Assembly (NCBI RefSeq): GCF_004210375.1
Contig: NW_027467782.1
Span: 26,949,276-27,013,275 of the forward strand
Direction: 5' to 3'
Origin: Tachypleus tridentatus
Lineage: Eukaryota > Arthropoda > Merostomata > Xiphosura > Limulidae
Length of the DNA stretch: 64,000 nt
A program made the position numbers and the translations under genes. Shown piece by piece: positions 1 through 11,099 of the stretch. Numbering within the stretch: the first letter of the stretch is position 1; each line of letters begins with the position of its first letter. A model generated the notes under the pieces. It searched no databases and was not told the DNA's origin. It worked only from the letters and a program-made list of their open reading frames with translations.

Positions 1-538
1 ATGGCTCTAAATTAACTGTTTGTTGAATATAATCTCCTGTTAGCTGTAAATCGTTTTTTAGATATTTAAAAAAATCAGACTCAAAACAATTATAAATGTC
101 ATTTAACTACAGTGTCTCTACAAATATTTGATTTGCCGTTCGTCACGTGAGTTATACCAGTTTCAGAGAATTTCACCACTAATGATTTAGCCTCAACAAG
201 CGCAAATTGAGGGGTTAAATTCCCTAAAACTGGTATAATGTTTCAACAAGTGGTGAATGAAATGAAAGATCTTACTTCATATTTATTATTTTAAATCCCT
301 CTGGTAAGTAATTCACAAGAATAAATTAAGCACATTTTATGTACATATAAAACATTTTGTAGAACAGACAAAAGCACATTTTTCTTTAGAAACTAACAGT
401 TGAAATGATGATATTAAATCAAAATTATTAAACACATATATAAAATGACAAGAAAAACTTGTACCATTACAACATGGAAAACATGTTTCTTTTTCAATAT
501 TTGTCTTGAAATATTTAATATTCTTATTCTGTACTTAC
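1..538 (-). other. intron of the left-edge gene
   Basis: AT-rich sequence directly downstream, on the minus strand, of a GTAAGT donor at the 539/538 boundary. By inference it is the first part of the intron that follows the start exon at 539-610. I see no coding exon or recognisable repeat in it. Confidence 0.45.
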
Positions 539-610
539 CTGCTAAACTTCTTTGGCCTGTTTCAACATCAGGCCCTTCTCCACTCATTTTCTTAATGTTG
601 AACAGCTAAT
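539..610 (-). CDS. first coding exon of an unrecognised gene (5' partial set)
   Basis: Read on the minus strand, a TATCTAG acceptor ends at 611. It is followed by 23 bases of 5' UTR, an ATG at 587-585 in a good context (AAGAAAATGA), 16 codons (MSGEGPDVETGQRSLA) and one further base before a strong GTAAGTAC donor. The short acidic start looks like a cytosolic N-terminus; it has no hydrophobic signal. The acceptor implies at least one upstream non-coding exon, for which the CpG-containing blocks at 2.4 and 3.4 kb are candidates. I do not recognise the protein from 16 residues, and the rest of the gene lies left of the window. The splice sites, Kozak context and open frame are seen directly; calling it a gene start is inference. 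Confidence 0.5.
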
Positions 611-2313
611 CTAGATAACCAAATGTGACATTTACAGAAACTTTAAGACACACTACACTTGCTAAATGTAACCATATATTATTCAACCAAATTACACAGT
701 TATTTGAGAATTATCAGATGTTTTAAAAACACAAATCTAGCATTGTAGAAGACAAATATTAACCAGATATTGAATCAATATCAACATGTATGATAACAGA
801 CTGCAACAATGATTTGCATTTAACTTGATAAAACCATGTCAACTATCTTTACATAAAAAGCACTTTGATAAGAGACATCACATACATTAATGACACTTGT
901 GTTAAGAGGTTTCATATAGGAATATTTAAAAAAATGTTTTTGATTTATTCTGTTAAAAAAGGTTGGGTAAATTTAACATCATATTTGTACAAATTATTAT
1001 AATTTCAGAGATTAAAACTTTTTTTGTGTGCAAAAGTTGTGCTATTTAAAACAAACTAAAACTGATTCACTGTTCTTTTGTAACTAAGGTTTATGTAAAT
1101 ATACTTTATTTTAACCCCAAGTTAATTCCAAAGAAAGCCATACACCACAGTTATTCTTTTTCCAAAGGACATGAAGAAGCTTACAGATCAGACTATCTCT
1201 GGTCTGCCCAACACTGGTATCAAAACCTGATTTTGGTGGTGTTAGTACACAGACTGGAAAGCTAATTATAAAAGTATTTATAACTTATTTGATTTTGAGT
1301 TATATACAAATGCAAAGTAAAAATTACCAAAGACTTCAATAAACTCATGCATGTTTTTGTCAAAAACTACAAATATCTTTCCAACCAAACAGATGACATT
1401 GTAATATATTTCTACTGACATTTTTCAATTTGGAAAGATATTTTATTAAAAATTATGCCTTACAGGATTTACCTTTGTCCTTCACATTCTTTGATTTTAG
1501 CATCACAATTAATGAATAGCAGGAACAGACAACTAACCATGGATGGCTATTTATTCTGAAACTAGTTTTTTTGCAGGGTCAAATTATCACAATGCTTTTA
1601 ATATTAGATATAAAATGTAAACATTTTGATGAAGAAAAAAACAGAAAAAAGTTAGTTTTATATGATTTTCATAAATTAATACAGAAGTCATTGACTTTGA
1701 CACCATACTATTCTTCTTTTGCTCATTAAAATATAATATATAAGTAAATCCCAGTTGTCACTTTCACTTTGTGATGCTCATATTATTAGCAAATTTTAAT
1801 TTAAGTTTTACCATTCTTACAACTTTGTTGAATGTGTACCAGAAAGTTTTATTTTCTCAAAGTGCTTTTCTTTTCTTAATACAATGGTGGTGTTGAGTTA
1901 ACAAGGCTCACAGAAAGAATGGAAGAGGACACTGTTTGTTTTGTTTTACAAAACTCAAACTCATCATAATTTTGACAAGTCAGGTAAAATTAATAAAAAT
2001 AGAAAGGTTTAAACAAAACTGAACAAAAACTTCAAAGTCAGAAAATTCCTTTGTGTTTGTAATTTAAAAATATACTTATAAACTCATCATAGCCTTCAGA
2101 AAAATTGACTGGTTATGTTAAAAATGATTGACATCATTACTTATGATGATGACAAACCTCTATGTCTAATACTGAATACATCTCCTTAATCTTCAGATAA
2201 TTATAATTATTTCAGGTCTCCATGTACATCTATCAGATATGAGTTACATGTATAAACTGATCTTATAGGATGACCAAATAATTGGGTTTCAGCCTTTAGT
2301 GTGATGTGTTAGG
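611..2313. other. AT-rich non-coding stretch
   Basis: Probably a 5' UTR intron of the left-edge gene if the promoter lies at 2.4-3.6 kb. I see only a short SINE remnant (1200-1255) and no exon. Confidence 0.35.
1200..1255 (-). repeat. fragment of tRNA-derived SINE, family B
   Basis: The pattern 'ctgcccaacactggtatcaa' followed by 'aacctgattttggtggtgtt' is the reverse complement of the B-box part of the second SINE family seen better at 26024-26152 (GGTTTCRATACC...TGGGCAGA). Only the head is left. Confidence 0.45.
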
Positions 2314-2848
2314 CAAGAAAAACACAACTTGTAGGCTTGTGATGCAATAAAACAATTCAAAAGACTAAACTAAAATAAATCTAATTTAACTTAAGATACG
2401 ATTTAATGCGAAAAATACCTTAAAATACCTACTCTTTATCAAAAATTTGTTTTCTACAACTAGAACGTTCGATTATCTTTCAAATCGTAACGATGAAGCT
2501 TAAGGAACAAACGAAGGCAACTGCGCAGGTTCGAAAAGAAGACATGCGCATTGCATACGACAGAAAATATGACGTTCGCCTTTGTCATTATTTATATTTA
2601 TTTTACAGCAGTAATATTGTTGTTTATCTGTTAAATAGCCATTAAAATTAAAATTTGCAAATAAAAACTGCGTCAAACTCTATTTTTAGATAAAGATTGA
2701 AATTTTCTCGCGACAACATATAAATTGTGTATGAGTTACCACATAAAATCCTTTAAAAAATTAAACTTCGATAATGATGCACTGTACTTTTATATATGAA
2801 AAAACGGCTCGTTTGGGTTGAGAATTTTTTTATGTAAAGAAGCAAACA
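2314..2848. repeat. direct repeat copy 1 (promoter-like block)
   Basis: About 535 bp, starting 'caagaaaaacacaacttgta', that recurs at 3293-3813 in the same orientation, 979 bp further on. Differences are mostly small indels; one is a ~16 bp loss in copy 2 near 'tagataa...ctcgcgacaac'. The copies are otherwise nearly identical, so the duplication is recent compared with the SINEs and LINEs around it. See the promoter entry for content. Confidence 0.85.
2440..2600 (-). promoter_or_regulatory. candidate promoter / 5' UTR exon region
   Basis: A CpG-containing island in an AT-rich setting: gaacgttcga, atcgtaacga, ctgcgcaggttcg, catgcgcattgc, tacgac, gacgttcgcc. Two TGCGCA/ATGCGCA half-sites resemble those of NRF1 (consensus TGCGCATGCGCA). 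On the minus strand, downstream GT donors are available (AAG|GTATTT near 2421). The region lies 1.8 kb upstream of the start exon at 539-610, so it may hold that gene's transcription start. Inference only; the same block is repeated at about 3400-3560. Confidence 0.3.
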
Positions 2849-3292
2849 TGGTGCAACACTCAACTTTGAAGATGTTAAGGAAAAAGATACATGTTTGAAA
2901 CTAATTATTCAGTAGATCAAAAATAGTGTAGAAAAACTCTCAATTCCAACATTTTTTAAGTATAACCTTAAGAAAATGATGCACTTGGCAGTCCAGGGGC
3001 GTAGATGTTTTACACCCGATGGGGGGAATGATTTTTCTAACCACTTATGTGGACTGTTCAATTTGCAAATTGGTAATCTCTGATTACGTGAACCTGAGAG
3101 CGATAAACATGCAGTCACAAAGTAATCTTGTTGCCACAATACTTGCATGTATACTTAGGCCTACTGACTGATACTTACAAATTATCGCTTAGATCGAAAA
3201 GCTTAGAAGCACGCCTATATTAAAGATGCACATTTTGGCGACTGAAAAAGCCTACATTAGGCCTAATTATGTAATTCGATTGGTAAGAATCA
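2849..3292. other. spacer between the two repeat copies
   Basis: Unique sequence of 444 bp between the duplicated blocks. It includes a GC-richer patch (ccaggggcgtagatgtttta, then cacccgatggggggaatg, about 2993-3030) that resembles an end of a DNA transposon; I cannot name it. No exon seen. Confidence 0.35.
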
Positions 3293-3813
3293 CAAGAAAA
3301 ACACAACTTGTAGGCTTGTGATGCAATAAAACAATTCAAAGACTAAACTAAAATAAATCTAATTAACTTAAGATACGATTTAATGCGAAAAATACCTTAA
3401 AATACTCTTTATCAAAATTTGTTTTCTACAACTAGAACGTTCGATTATCTTTCAAATCGTAACGATGAAGCTTAAGGAACAAACGAAGGCAACTGCGCAG
3501 GTTCGAAAAGAAGACATGCGCATTGCATACGACAGAAAATATGACGTTCGCCTTTGTCATTATTTATATTTATTTTACAGCAGTAATATTGTTGTTTATC
3601 TGTTAAATAGCCATTAAAATTAAAATTTGCAAATAACAATTGCGTCAAACTCTATTTTTAGATAACTCGCGACAACTAATAATCTGTAATTGAGTTACCA
3701 CATAAAATCCTCTACAAAAATTAAACTTCGATAATTATGCACTGTACTTTTATATATATGTAAAAACGGCTCGTTTGGGTTGAGAATTTTTTTTTTATGT
3801 AAAGAAACAAACA
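3293..3813. repeat. direct repeat copy 2 (promoter-like block)
   Basis: Second copy of the 2314-2848 block. It keeps all the CpG-containing motifs (ctgcgcaggttcg, catgcgcattgc, gacgttcgcc) and ends at about 3813, where a Penelope-type terminal motif (acaacgttttgaccttcc) begins. An insertion or breakpoint at that junction could explain why the two copies differ beyond this point. Confidence 0.85.
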
Positions 3814-3842
3814 ACGTTTTGACCTTCCTTGGTTATCGTCAG
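3812..3842 (-). mobile_element. Penelope-type terminal fragment with hammerhead-like core
   Basis: On the minus strand this reads CTGACGA, then TAACC AAGGAA GGTCA, then AAACGTTG. It has the same layout as the better copies at 11059-11090 and 30088-30117 (CTGANGA, short stem-loop, GAAAC). Here the G of the GAAA box is A, so activity would not be expected. Assignment to Penelope-like elements rests on the copy next to RT and GIY-YIG remnants at 11-12 kb. Confidence 0.4.
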
Positions 3843-4026
3843 AGTTACAAAGAAAAAAAGAAGTAACGCTTTCGTAAATTTGGTTTTAGATTTCCCACGG
3901 TAAACAGAGTTTGGATAATTCATTATACAACTTTGCAACGAGAATATAATAATAACACCTAAAATGATTTCAAGACAACAAGCACTATCATCGGAAATTT
4001 GAAATTGTCTCTTCTTTTTTTTTTTT

Positions 4027-4157
4027 TTGCACCCTAGTGGCACTGAAGTATATCTGACGACTCGCACCGGTAGAAACCGGGTTTTGAATCATGTAGTGGG
4101 CAAAGCATAGATAGCCCGTTGTATAGCTTTGTGCTTACTTCTAAACAAACCAAACCA
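4027..4157 (+). repeat. tRNA-derived SINE, family B
   Basis: Starts 'caccctagtggcactgaagt', has a B-box-like 'gaaaccgggttttgaatc', then 'gtagtgggcaaagcatagat' and 'agcccgttgtatagctttgt'. It is co-linear with the copy at 26024-26152. The A box (GTGGCACxGxxGTA) and B box suggest a tRNA origin and Pol III transcription. Confidence 0.65.
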
Positions 4158-4343
4158 AAATATTTTGCCTTTAATAAACAGTAACACATTACCTGTTTTG
4201 TTTTGTATTTAAACAGGAATGCATGACTTGCTTCGTTTTTCAACAAAAAATGCATGACTGTTGTTTTCTCTTCAACAAGAATGCATGACTTGTTTGGCAA
4301 AAAACAAACAAACAACGTTTTACCCATAATTCACAACTACTGA

Positions 4344-5480
4344 CTAAGACGTAGTAAAAACAAACACTCCAACATATCCTGAAAGGTGACTTCTACTCTG
4401 CCAATGTTTATACTTGGGTCCCTTTGTCTTACAATTCTCACTGTTAAGTATGAATAAAGATGATGCATCAACTTTATCAATTCTTTTTACAATCTTAAAC
4501 ACCTCTATCATATCACATCCCTCCTTCAATTCTTCTTTTTTTAAGAGAAGGCAGAATGAGAGATTTCAGCCACTCCTCATATGACTACTCCATCCTAGAC
4601 ATCTTTCTAGTAACTCAACTTTGAACCCCTTCAAAAATGTAAAGCCCTTCCAAAGATAAGGATACCAAGACTGAACACAGTACTTCAAATATGATATAAC
4701 TAATGAATCATACAATGAAATTATAACTGCTTTAGACTGATATTGAAAATCTCTGTTGATATAACCTAAAATTTTATTTGCTCTACCACCAGCAATAACA
4801 ATGCTTGGATAGCTTCTGAGACTGATCAGCTATTATATTAAGATCCCTTTTTTCTCTATTGTTTAGATTATTCCCATCCAAATTATTATTCATATAATGA
4901 TAATCCAGTGGCATTATTTTACATTTATTATAATAAAATCCCATCTGCCATTCATTTTCCCAATTCACTGAATGATACAAATATTTCTGTAAATCAGCAG
5001 CATTCTCTTCACAGGCAGTAACACCCTATGCCTTAATGTAATCTGCACATTTAATTATTTATTGACCATTCTTTCATCTGTGTCATGGATGCATATCAAA
5101 AGGAGCAAAGGTCCTAAGACTTGAACCCTGAGGTACCTCATTTGTGACATTAATCTAGTTTGGTTGAACTACATTTGTGACAATCCTTTCTTCCTGATCT
5201 ACTCTTACTCTCATCAACACAAATAGTAACCTTTTGAAAGAATGCCAGAAGATTTTGTAAGGCAAGGTTTTCCATCAGTGAAACCACGTTAGCTGTCTGA
5301 TAAAATTCTAAACTTGGTTAAATAACTTTTTGAAGTTTTTTCTTTTATCAGACTCTCCAAAATGTGATCTACAACTGATGTAAGACAAATGGGTCTGTAA
5401 GTACTGGAACAATTTTCATCACCCCTATTGATAAGAGAAGTTACATTAGTTAATTTTCAATTTGTTTTGTTTCTCATTAA
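4344..5480 (-). pseudogene. CR1-type LINE reverse transcriptase remnant
   Basis: Three blocks in the right order on the minus strand match CR1-clade RT, with stops and frameshifts between them. Near 5420-5340: GDENCSSTYRPICLTSVVDH, ILESLIKEK. Near 5130-5060: a 'VPQGSVLGPLLFLIYINDIDE'-like stretch, readable as GPLLLLICIHDTDERMVNK. At 4980-4800: CKIMPLDYHYMNNN then EKRDLNIIADQSQKLSKHC. At 4529-4420: GCDMIEVFKIVKRIDKVDAS, the usual C-terminal RGDMIEVFKI motif. The catalytic FADD block is not recognisable and the palm part is shortened. The 5480-5620 stretch may be the linker upstream of the RT. Old, dead copy. Confidence 0.75.
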
Positions 5481-5867
5481 TTTTACTTCCAATACTCTTC
5501 ATGAGTCAACATTGTTTTTACTTGCTGCTACCCTGTTCTTTATGTAAGGAAAATATTTACCTTGAATATTGAAAAATTTTTCTTTAAAGATTTTCCATAT
5601 TTGCTTTGTGTCTCAGCATAACACAGCTGCCCAATTCACAATGGATAATTCTTGTTGCTTTCCTTCAAAATTTGATTTTTAAAATTTGGAATCAAAATAT
5701 TCTGAATTCAATATCCAGGAAAAATATCAAACTTAATACAACAGTGATCACTTGTACCCATGTGTTCTCCAATTTCCTACATATATTTTTGAATCTACAA
5801 CAAATCTCAAATAGTAGTTTGTAGTAAGACTAAGGGAAGGGAAATTTAAAAAAAAAGTTATTGATGC

Positions 5868-5985
5868 ATATATATAAATACAGGGAGAAGTGTGTGTGTT
5901 TATATATATATAAATACAGGGAGCAGTGAATGTGTTCACATATGTGTACATACAGGGAGTGCTGCGTGTATATACACACAACTTC
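5868..5985. repeat. short tandem repeat (TA/TG-rich)
   Basis: Three ~36 bp units built on 'tatataaatacagggag' then a G/T-rich tail (agtgtgtgtg, cagtgaatgtg, tgctgcgtgt). The ORF over it (5748-6023, minus) is a by-product of the repeat. Confidence 0.7.
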
Positions 5986-7199
5986 CTATTGTTACAAATG
6001 TTAGTAAGCTTTGTTGTGCACATTTATTCATTATATTGACAAACAGCATTTGATTTTGTGTTTTCATATAACAATTTATTATTTAGGAAGAGATAAATGA
6101 AAAAGGGCATTACCTGAAACATTGTAACAACAAACGTACATATATTAAAGTGTGTGCATACTGTAGTTAACTTTGTGATGGTTCTATCTTCAACATTTCC
6201 TTTTCTTCCATTAACAACCACCACACATAATTTTCTACAGTTTTAAACCAACTATAATATTAATACAATAAGGAAACATAAATAATAAGTTATACATTGT
6301 TAGACACATGTTATGACAGACTCGAGAAATAGAACATTACAAGCAGTTTTGTAATTTAACAAATATTCTAACATCAAATAATTGAACATATTAACTCTGG
6401 TAAATCTGTGAAAGTGAAACATTGATTAAAATAAAATTATATTCCTTGTTATTTATCTGAATTGTAAAGGTCAGTTTTTATAAACTTTCATCAAAACTAT
6501 TGTCTTCCCCACCACAGCAATTGATTACCTCATATTGTCAAAATGTCACTAGTTTTTGTCAAGTGTAAAGCTTTAGAAACTAGAACAGTTAATTCTAATC
6601 ATCATTAAATGCTGAAACAAATGTAGTACAAAGTGATATTTGATGAAAATGTTTTCATTTTTCAAAAGGGTTCCTCTTGAATTTTTTATTAAGAACAGAA
6701 TCTACTTGTTAGTGGTGATTCAGGTTGTTGCTGCACTTTGTTATAACATGTATGGTATAAGCCAGATTATTTTTATTCATTCTCGGTGGATGGGAAATAT
6801 CTGTAATATCACTTTACACATGATGTGGAATAAGTGATTAATGAAGATCGTTTGTGTTAATTTTTACAGTAACTGGATATTTACATTGATTGAATTCAGT
6901 TGTTTGTTCCACGTATTTTGCCAAGTGTATCTATATTATTGGTATCTGTATGAGGCATGATTTATTCACCATTTTACGAAAATTACAGATCTGATTACTT
7001 AACATCTTTCAATGTGCTTTCTGTTGTCAGATGTTCTGACTATAAAAGATGCAACCAAGGTTTCCCTGAAGGAGAGAGATATTTATGTAGCTTATCTTCT
7101 ACAATGCAGAATTTTTTTGTATTGATAGTTCTTGTGTTATGTCAGTTACTCTTTCAGGAATTATTAGCGATATTTTAACTTAAACCATAAAATGTAGTA
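5986..7199. other. AT-rich stretch without recognised content
   Basis: No convincing exon, repeat or RNA gene. The short ORFs here lack splice-site context and family resemblance. Confidence 0.4.
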
Positions 7200-9960
7200 T
7201 TTCTATTGAGAATACCTTCGTCAATTAAATAACACAACATAAAGAAACCAAAACACTTTCATTTGAACCAAAGTCTTATCAGTCACAGAAGTGAAAAATT
7301 GTGATGGCATAAAACAGGAAAAATAATTTATCCCCAATCCTGATTGTGTCTTGGGTAAAAAGGACCAGTCCAAGAATGAAGGTTAAATGATACAACATCC
7401 TGTGGACAGTCAGCACAAACTATTCTAACTGGCAATGTCCATAGGTCAGCAGCAACAAAAAATAAACTTTCAGGTAAAGGCGAGACATCACATACGAGAC
7501 TCAGATCACAAACAAGTGTTGAAAAATGGCATGTTATGCAACCTCAACATACCAGTACCCAAAGACCCCAAATTAACTTGAGGAATTTGGAAAGTAAAGG
7601 AACTGAAAAAAATATTTTGTTGTATCAGATGGTAATCAATATGGCCATCTTTTACAGGGAAGATGCAAAAATATTTCCCAAATAGCCTGATCGAAATACA
7701 TGTTATGGTTGGCACTTAAGATTGAAGTGGATTCAACCTCTTCTCAATCCACCATTGTCAATGTGTGTCATTTTTGTAGCCAAATATCCATCACAGAACA
7801 AAGCAAAAACTGAGAAAGACACATAGTAACCTTAAAAATTAAATGCTTGTACTATGCAAAGAACTGCATAACCTCCATACCTGTAGCTTAACTTCTGGAT
7901 AGCTGGGTGTGCCACGTCAAATCATGCTGCCTCCACAGAGGTGACTAAAGATGAAATAGAAGAAGTAGCCATTTATGAATGTACTGCAGAAACAGGAACA
8001 GGATGCAAATCTAGTGCTATCAACAGGACCCAATAATGGAATGGAACAAATCATTGCTAATACCTTGAGTAACATGACAATTGAAAAGAATGCCAAGAAT
8101 TGTAAATCTGTTATATCCTAATGGAATGCATCCCTTGCCAAAACCAGGCATAACCAATCAACTATTTTGTTAGAACAATCTGTCTTGGTTTAACCTGTTC
8201 AGTGCCATAGATGAGATAACTCGTTCAAGCAGATCAATAGCACAGTGCCATGGACAAGTTAATTTGTTCAATAATACTGAGCTTCAATGCTACATCTCAG
8301 CATCATACATGCATTTGACCTACTTACAAATTGTTTCACTTTTGATCCAATGGTGCACAGTGCCAGGCAATGAAGGTGATGAAAAAAGCTTATATGATTC
8401 AATAGAACCAATGTGACACCGATGCTAGTCTGATGGTAAAAACCTCGAACTGCAGCACCTGACCCTTGTGCACAAAAAATGCTGATAGTGTTGGTGTACC
8501 ACCACTGTGGTAATGTGCAAAATGGAACCAACTACAAAAAACTTGGACATCCACAATCCCAGCAAAATAAATGGAAACTCAGAATGAGGAATGAGCAACT
8601 TGTGTACCTTAGAAAATCTAAGTATTGATACAGATGAGAAAGATTAACAACTAGACACCAATTTCTTGTCTTCTTAGGACCAATAATTGATGGAAATAAA
8701 GCCCTGAAAGAACTAGTACTCTTCTTACCCCAACACCAACCAAACTCTGATAGCCACAAGTTCTAAAGTCTGAAGATCTGCAGGTAATGGATATGCTACA
8801 GGTTTGATTGATAATGACAAGGAAGGTGTAAAGTAAGTGACTAACCCTTATTTAAGGATATGGAGTTCCCACAGATCCTTGGTTAAGGTTACTACACGTC
8901 CAAAAATTCTTAGGGCTAAGTTGCCACAGAACCTGAAGGTAGAAAATGATCACTGATGCTGCTGGCAGCATTCAGACCAAGCAGCAGAAGCCTTGGATAT
9001 GAAAAGAATCTATTTTGGTACCAATGTAAGAAGAGGCTAATGCCAGGTGGTCAGGACCCTTGAAGAGGCACAGATGTATAATCTTTTGTAAGTGCAATGA
9101 AACATGACACATCAACAATGACAAAGATGAATGTAACAGCATGTGTGCATGCTTACAATGAGTTCAACTTGTCTTCAGTGAAATTGCTGATCCTGAGAAC
9201 CTTCCAACAGTTTGTTGTCAGGAAAAAACACATTGGATTTTAAAAGTTGTAAGTCCATAAACTTTCCACTAACCCACCAGAGGCCATTGACCTATTCAGG
9301 TTAACTACAAACTCCACCTTAGAACCCTTAAGTTTGAGAAACAGATGCATTATTTAAGAGTTGGGATGAGTTTTCATGTAGCAGTGGTAGGCTAAATCAC
9401 ATAGTTCCAACAACCTTGATGGATAAGTCATAACTGTTCCTTCATGTTACTGAGTAGCAAAGCTCTTTGCATAAAACACAATGTTATAGATGGAGAAAAA
9501 AACTAAATATTTGCTTCCAGGCCTTTCAGCCATCAAGTAAGGTGTGCAGGCTCAAAAGTAATCAGGGAAAAGACCCAAAACATCATACCCTTAATGAACC
9601 AAATGAAGAAAACACTTTTGAAGCAGCTTATCCGAAAGTGGCCTGCTTGTGTATTTCTTTTAAAGACTGTATTTATTACCATTGTTTGGGACAACATTTA
9701 ATTAGGTAAGTTTGTTTCATTTGAGCAAACCAGCATTGAGCTATCTGGAAAACTGAACCTGAAATTCCAGTGTTTTAAATCAGTAAACTTACCACTGTCC
9801 CAAGAAGAGACTGAAAAGCTAACAGGCCAAAGGAAGTTGCAGCAAAAAACTATTCTAAATTCTTTCCGGAACGTCAAGAAGCACCCATAATTGCAGCCTC
9901 AGAGCCTCAACTTCCAAAAAACACCAAACTAAATATATTTTTCAATATCACAATAAACAA
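7200..9960. other. unclassified sequence of intermediate base composition
   Basis: Noticeably richer in G+C than the flanks and poor in long ORFs, with a purine-biased plus strand. The texture is like the stretches at 12650-15440 and 44280-45130. It behaves like old, decayed repeats of a family I cannot name. No conserved domain is readable in the longest ORFs (8268-8531, 8532-8759, minus). Confidence 0.35.
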
Positions 9961-10795
9961 AATCACTGAAAATTAGTTTGATAATAAATTTTTCTTTTTA
10001 AAAAAATAAACCAAGTGACATGAAGAATGCTAAAAGTATCTCTGAAAAATCACAGCACTGGAAAACCCATTAGTGATACTGTCAAGCAAAAGTGGTAACT
10101 TTATCTGATTAAGATGTTTACATGAAGAACCAGGATACCAACTGATGTAGATGGAGAGTGTATCGAGACAAATATCACTTAGGGCAATTAAGTGTGATAT
10201 AAAAGAATGGAGCAAGCAAGAAAATAATCAGACCAATGCTTTGATAGACAAATGAAGAAATGCTGGCAGTCAAGAATAGCTGTAGTGTGAGAGGAGGTAT
10301 GTTTTGGAAACAATACATGTAATTTAAACTTTAACTTTTTATTGGTTATATATAATGTAGTATTAAATGTTACAAAGGAGTAACAGCAATTTGTGAAATA
10401 GAGGATGTGGCAGATTGGTATGTCAAGTGAGTGATTTTCTAGTTTATGGCCTTGTACACAAAGATTGAAGGCTATAAACATTTCACTCTGTTCAAATAAT
10501 AATTATATTATAATAAGCAGCTTATATTAAATTGTGTACTTCTGAAAGGAAAGGTCAATAAATTAAATACAAAGAGAGACTTAGAAAGTAAATTATCGAT
10601 TCTATAACTAAGGAAGATTGAGAATTTTTTAAAGATACTTCCACATAAAATTAGAAACTTAAATATGGTATAATATTAACATTTTTATTTATTAATTATG
10701 TTTTGACATTAGGTTTAATGCAATACATTAATATCAAAGTAGATAAATTGGATTTTGAATGTAATTATGTAGAGAGGTTGCAACATATGCAAAAT
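9961..10795. other. AT-rich stretch without recognised content
   Basis: No supported exon or repeat; ORFs are short and of biased composition. Confidence 0.35.
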
Positions 10796-10799
10796 AGGT

Positions 10800-10995
10800 T
10801 AATGTATGGTTAACACCATCAGCAATTTTAAGCATCATTTAATCATTACTTTATCCATATTATTGTGTAAATCAATAACAGCATACATCCAAACACTGAG
10901 GTATGCCTACTTGTGACATCAATCAAATTTAATTGAACTCCATTTAAAAAAAAAACAAACCCTCTACCTTCTTCCATCCAGCCATCTTTCTATCC
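10800..10995 (-). pseudogene. CR1 LINE RT remnant, 3' part split by a Penelope insertion
   Basis: On the minus strand the segment reads ICSWIERWLDGRR (stop) RV, then NGVQ..-like text, then in shifted frames VTS..GIPQ, VFGCMLLLIY, NNMDKVMIK and LKIADGV. This is the KWIENWLDGRRQRV...VTSGIPQGSVLG...LIYINDMDK...KFADDTK order of CR1 RT, with frameshifts. It continues the RT that starts at 12645-12175; the material between is a Penelope-like element. Confidence 0.65.
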
Positions 10996-11009
10996 AAGAG
11001 CAAATTTGA

Positions 11010-11092
11010 TCTCAGAATGGCTGGTATGGGTATTAACACTTCTATTGATAAGGAGAGAACAATATTTCAACTTTCCTAGGTCATCTTCAGAT
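11010..11092 (-). mobile_element. Penelope-like element terminus with hammerhead-like motif
   Basis: On the minus strand, CTGAAGA (11090-11084) is followed by TGACCTAGGAAAGTTG and AAATATTG, then about 20 bp later by 'gttaatacccataccagcca'. The core has the hammerhead order CUGANGA / stem II / GAAA, although stem II and the GAAA box are decayed. It sits directly 3' of the GIY-YIG part of the element at 11100-12165, where Penelope-like elements carry a terminal repeat (pLTR). Published work reports hammerhead ribozymes in such repeats. Confidence 0.55.
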
Positions 11093-11099
11093 TAAAAAA

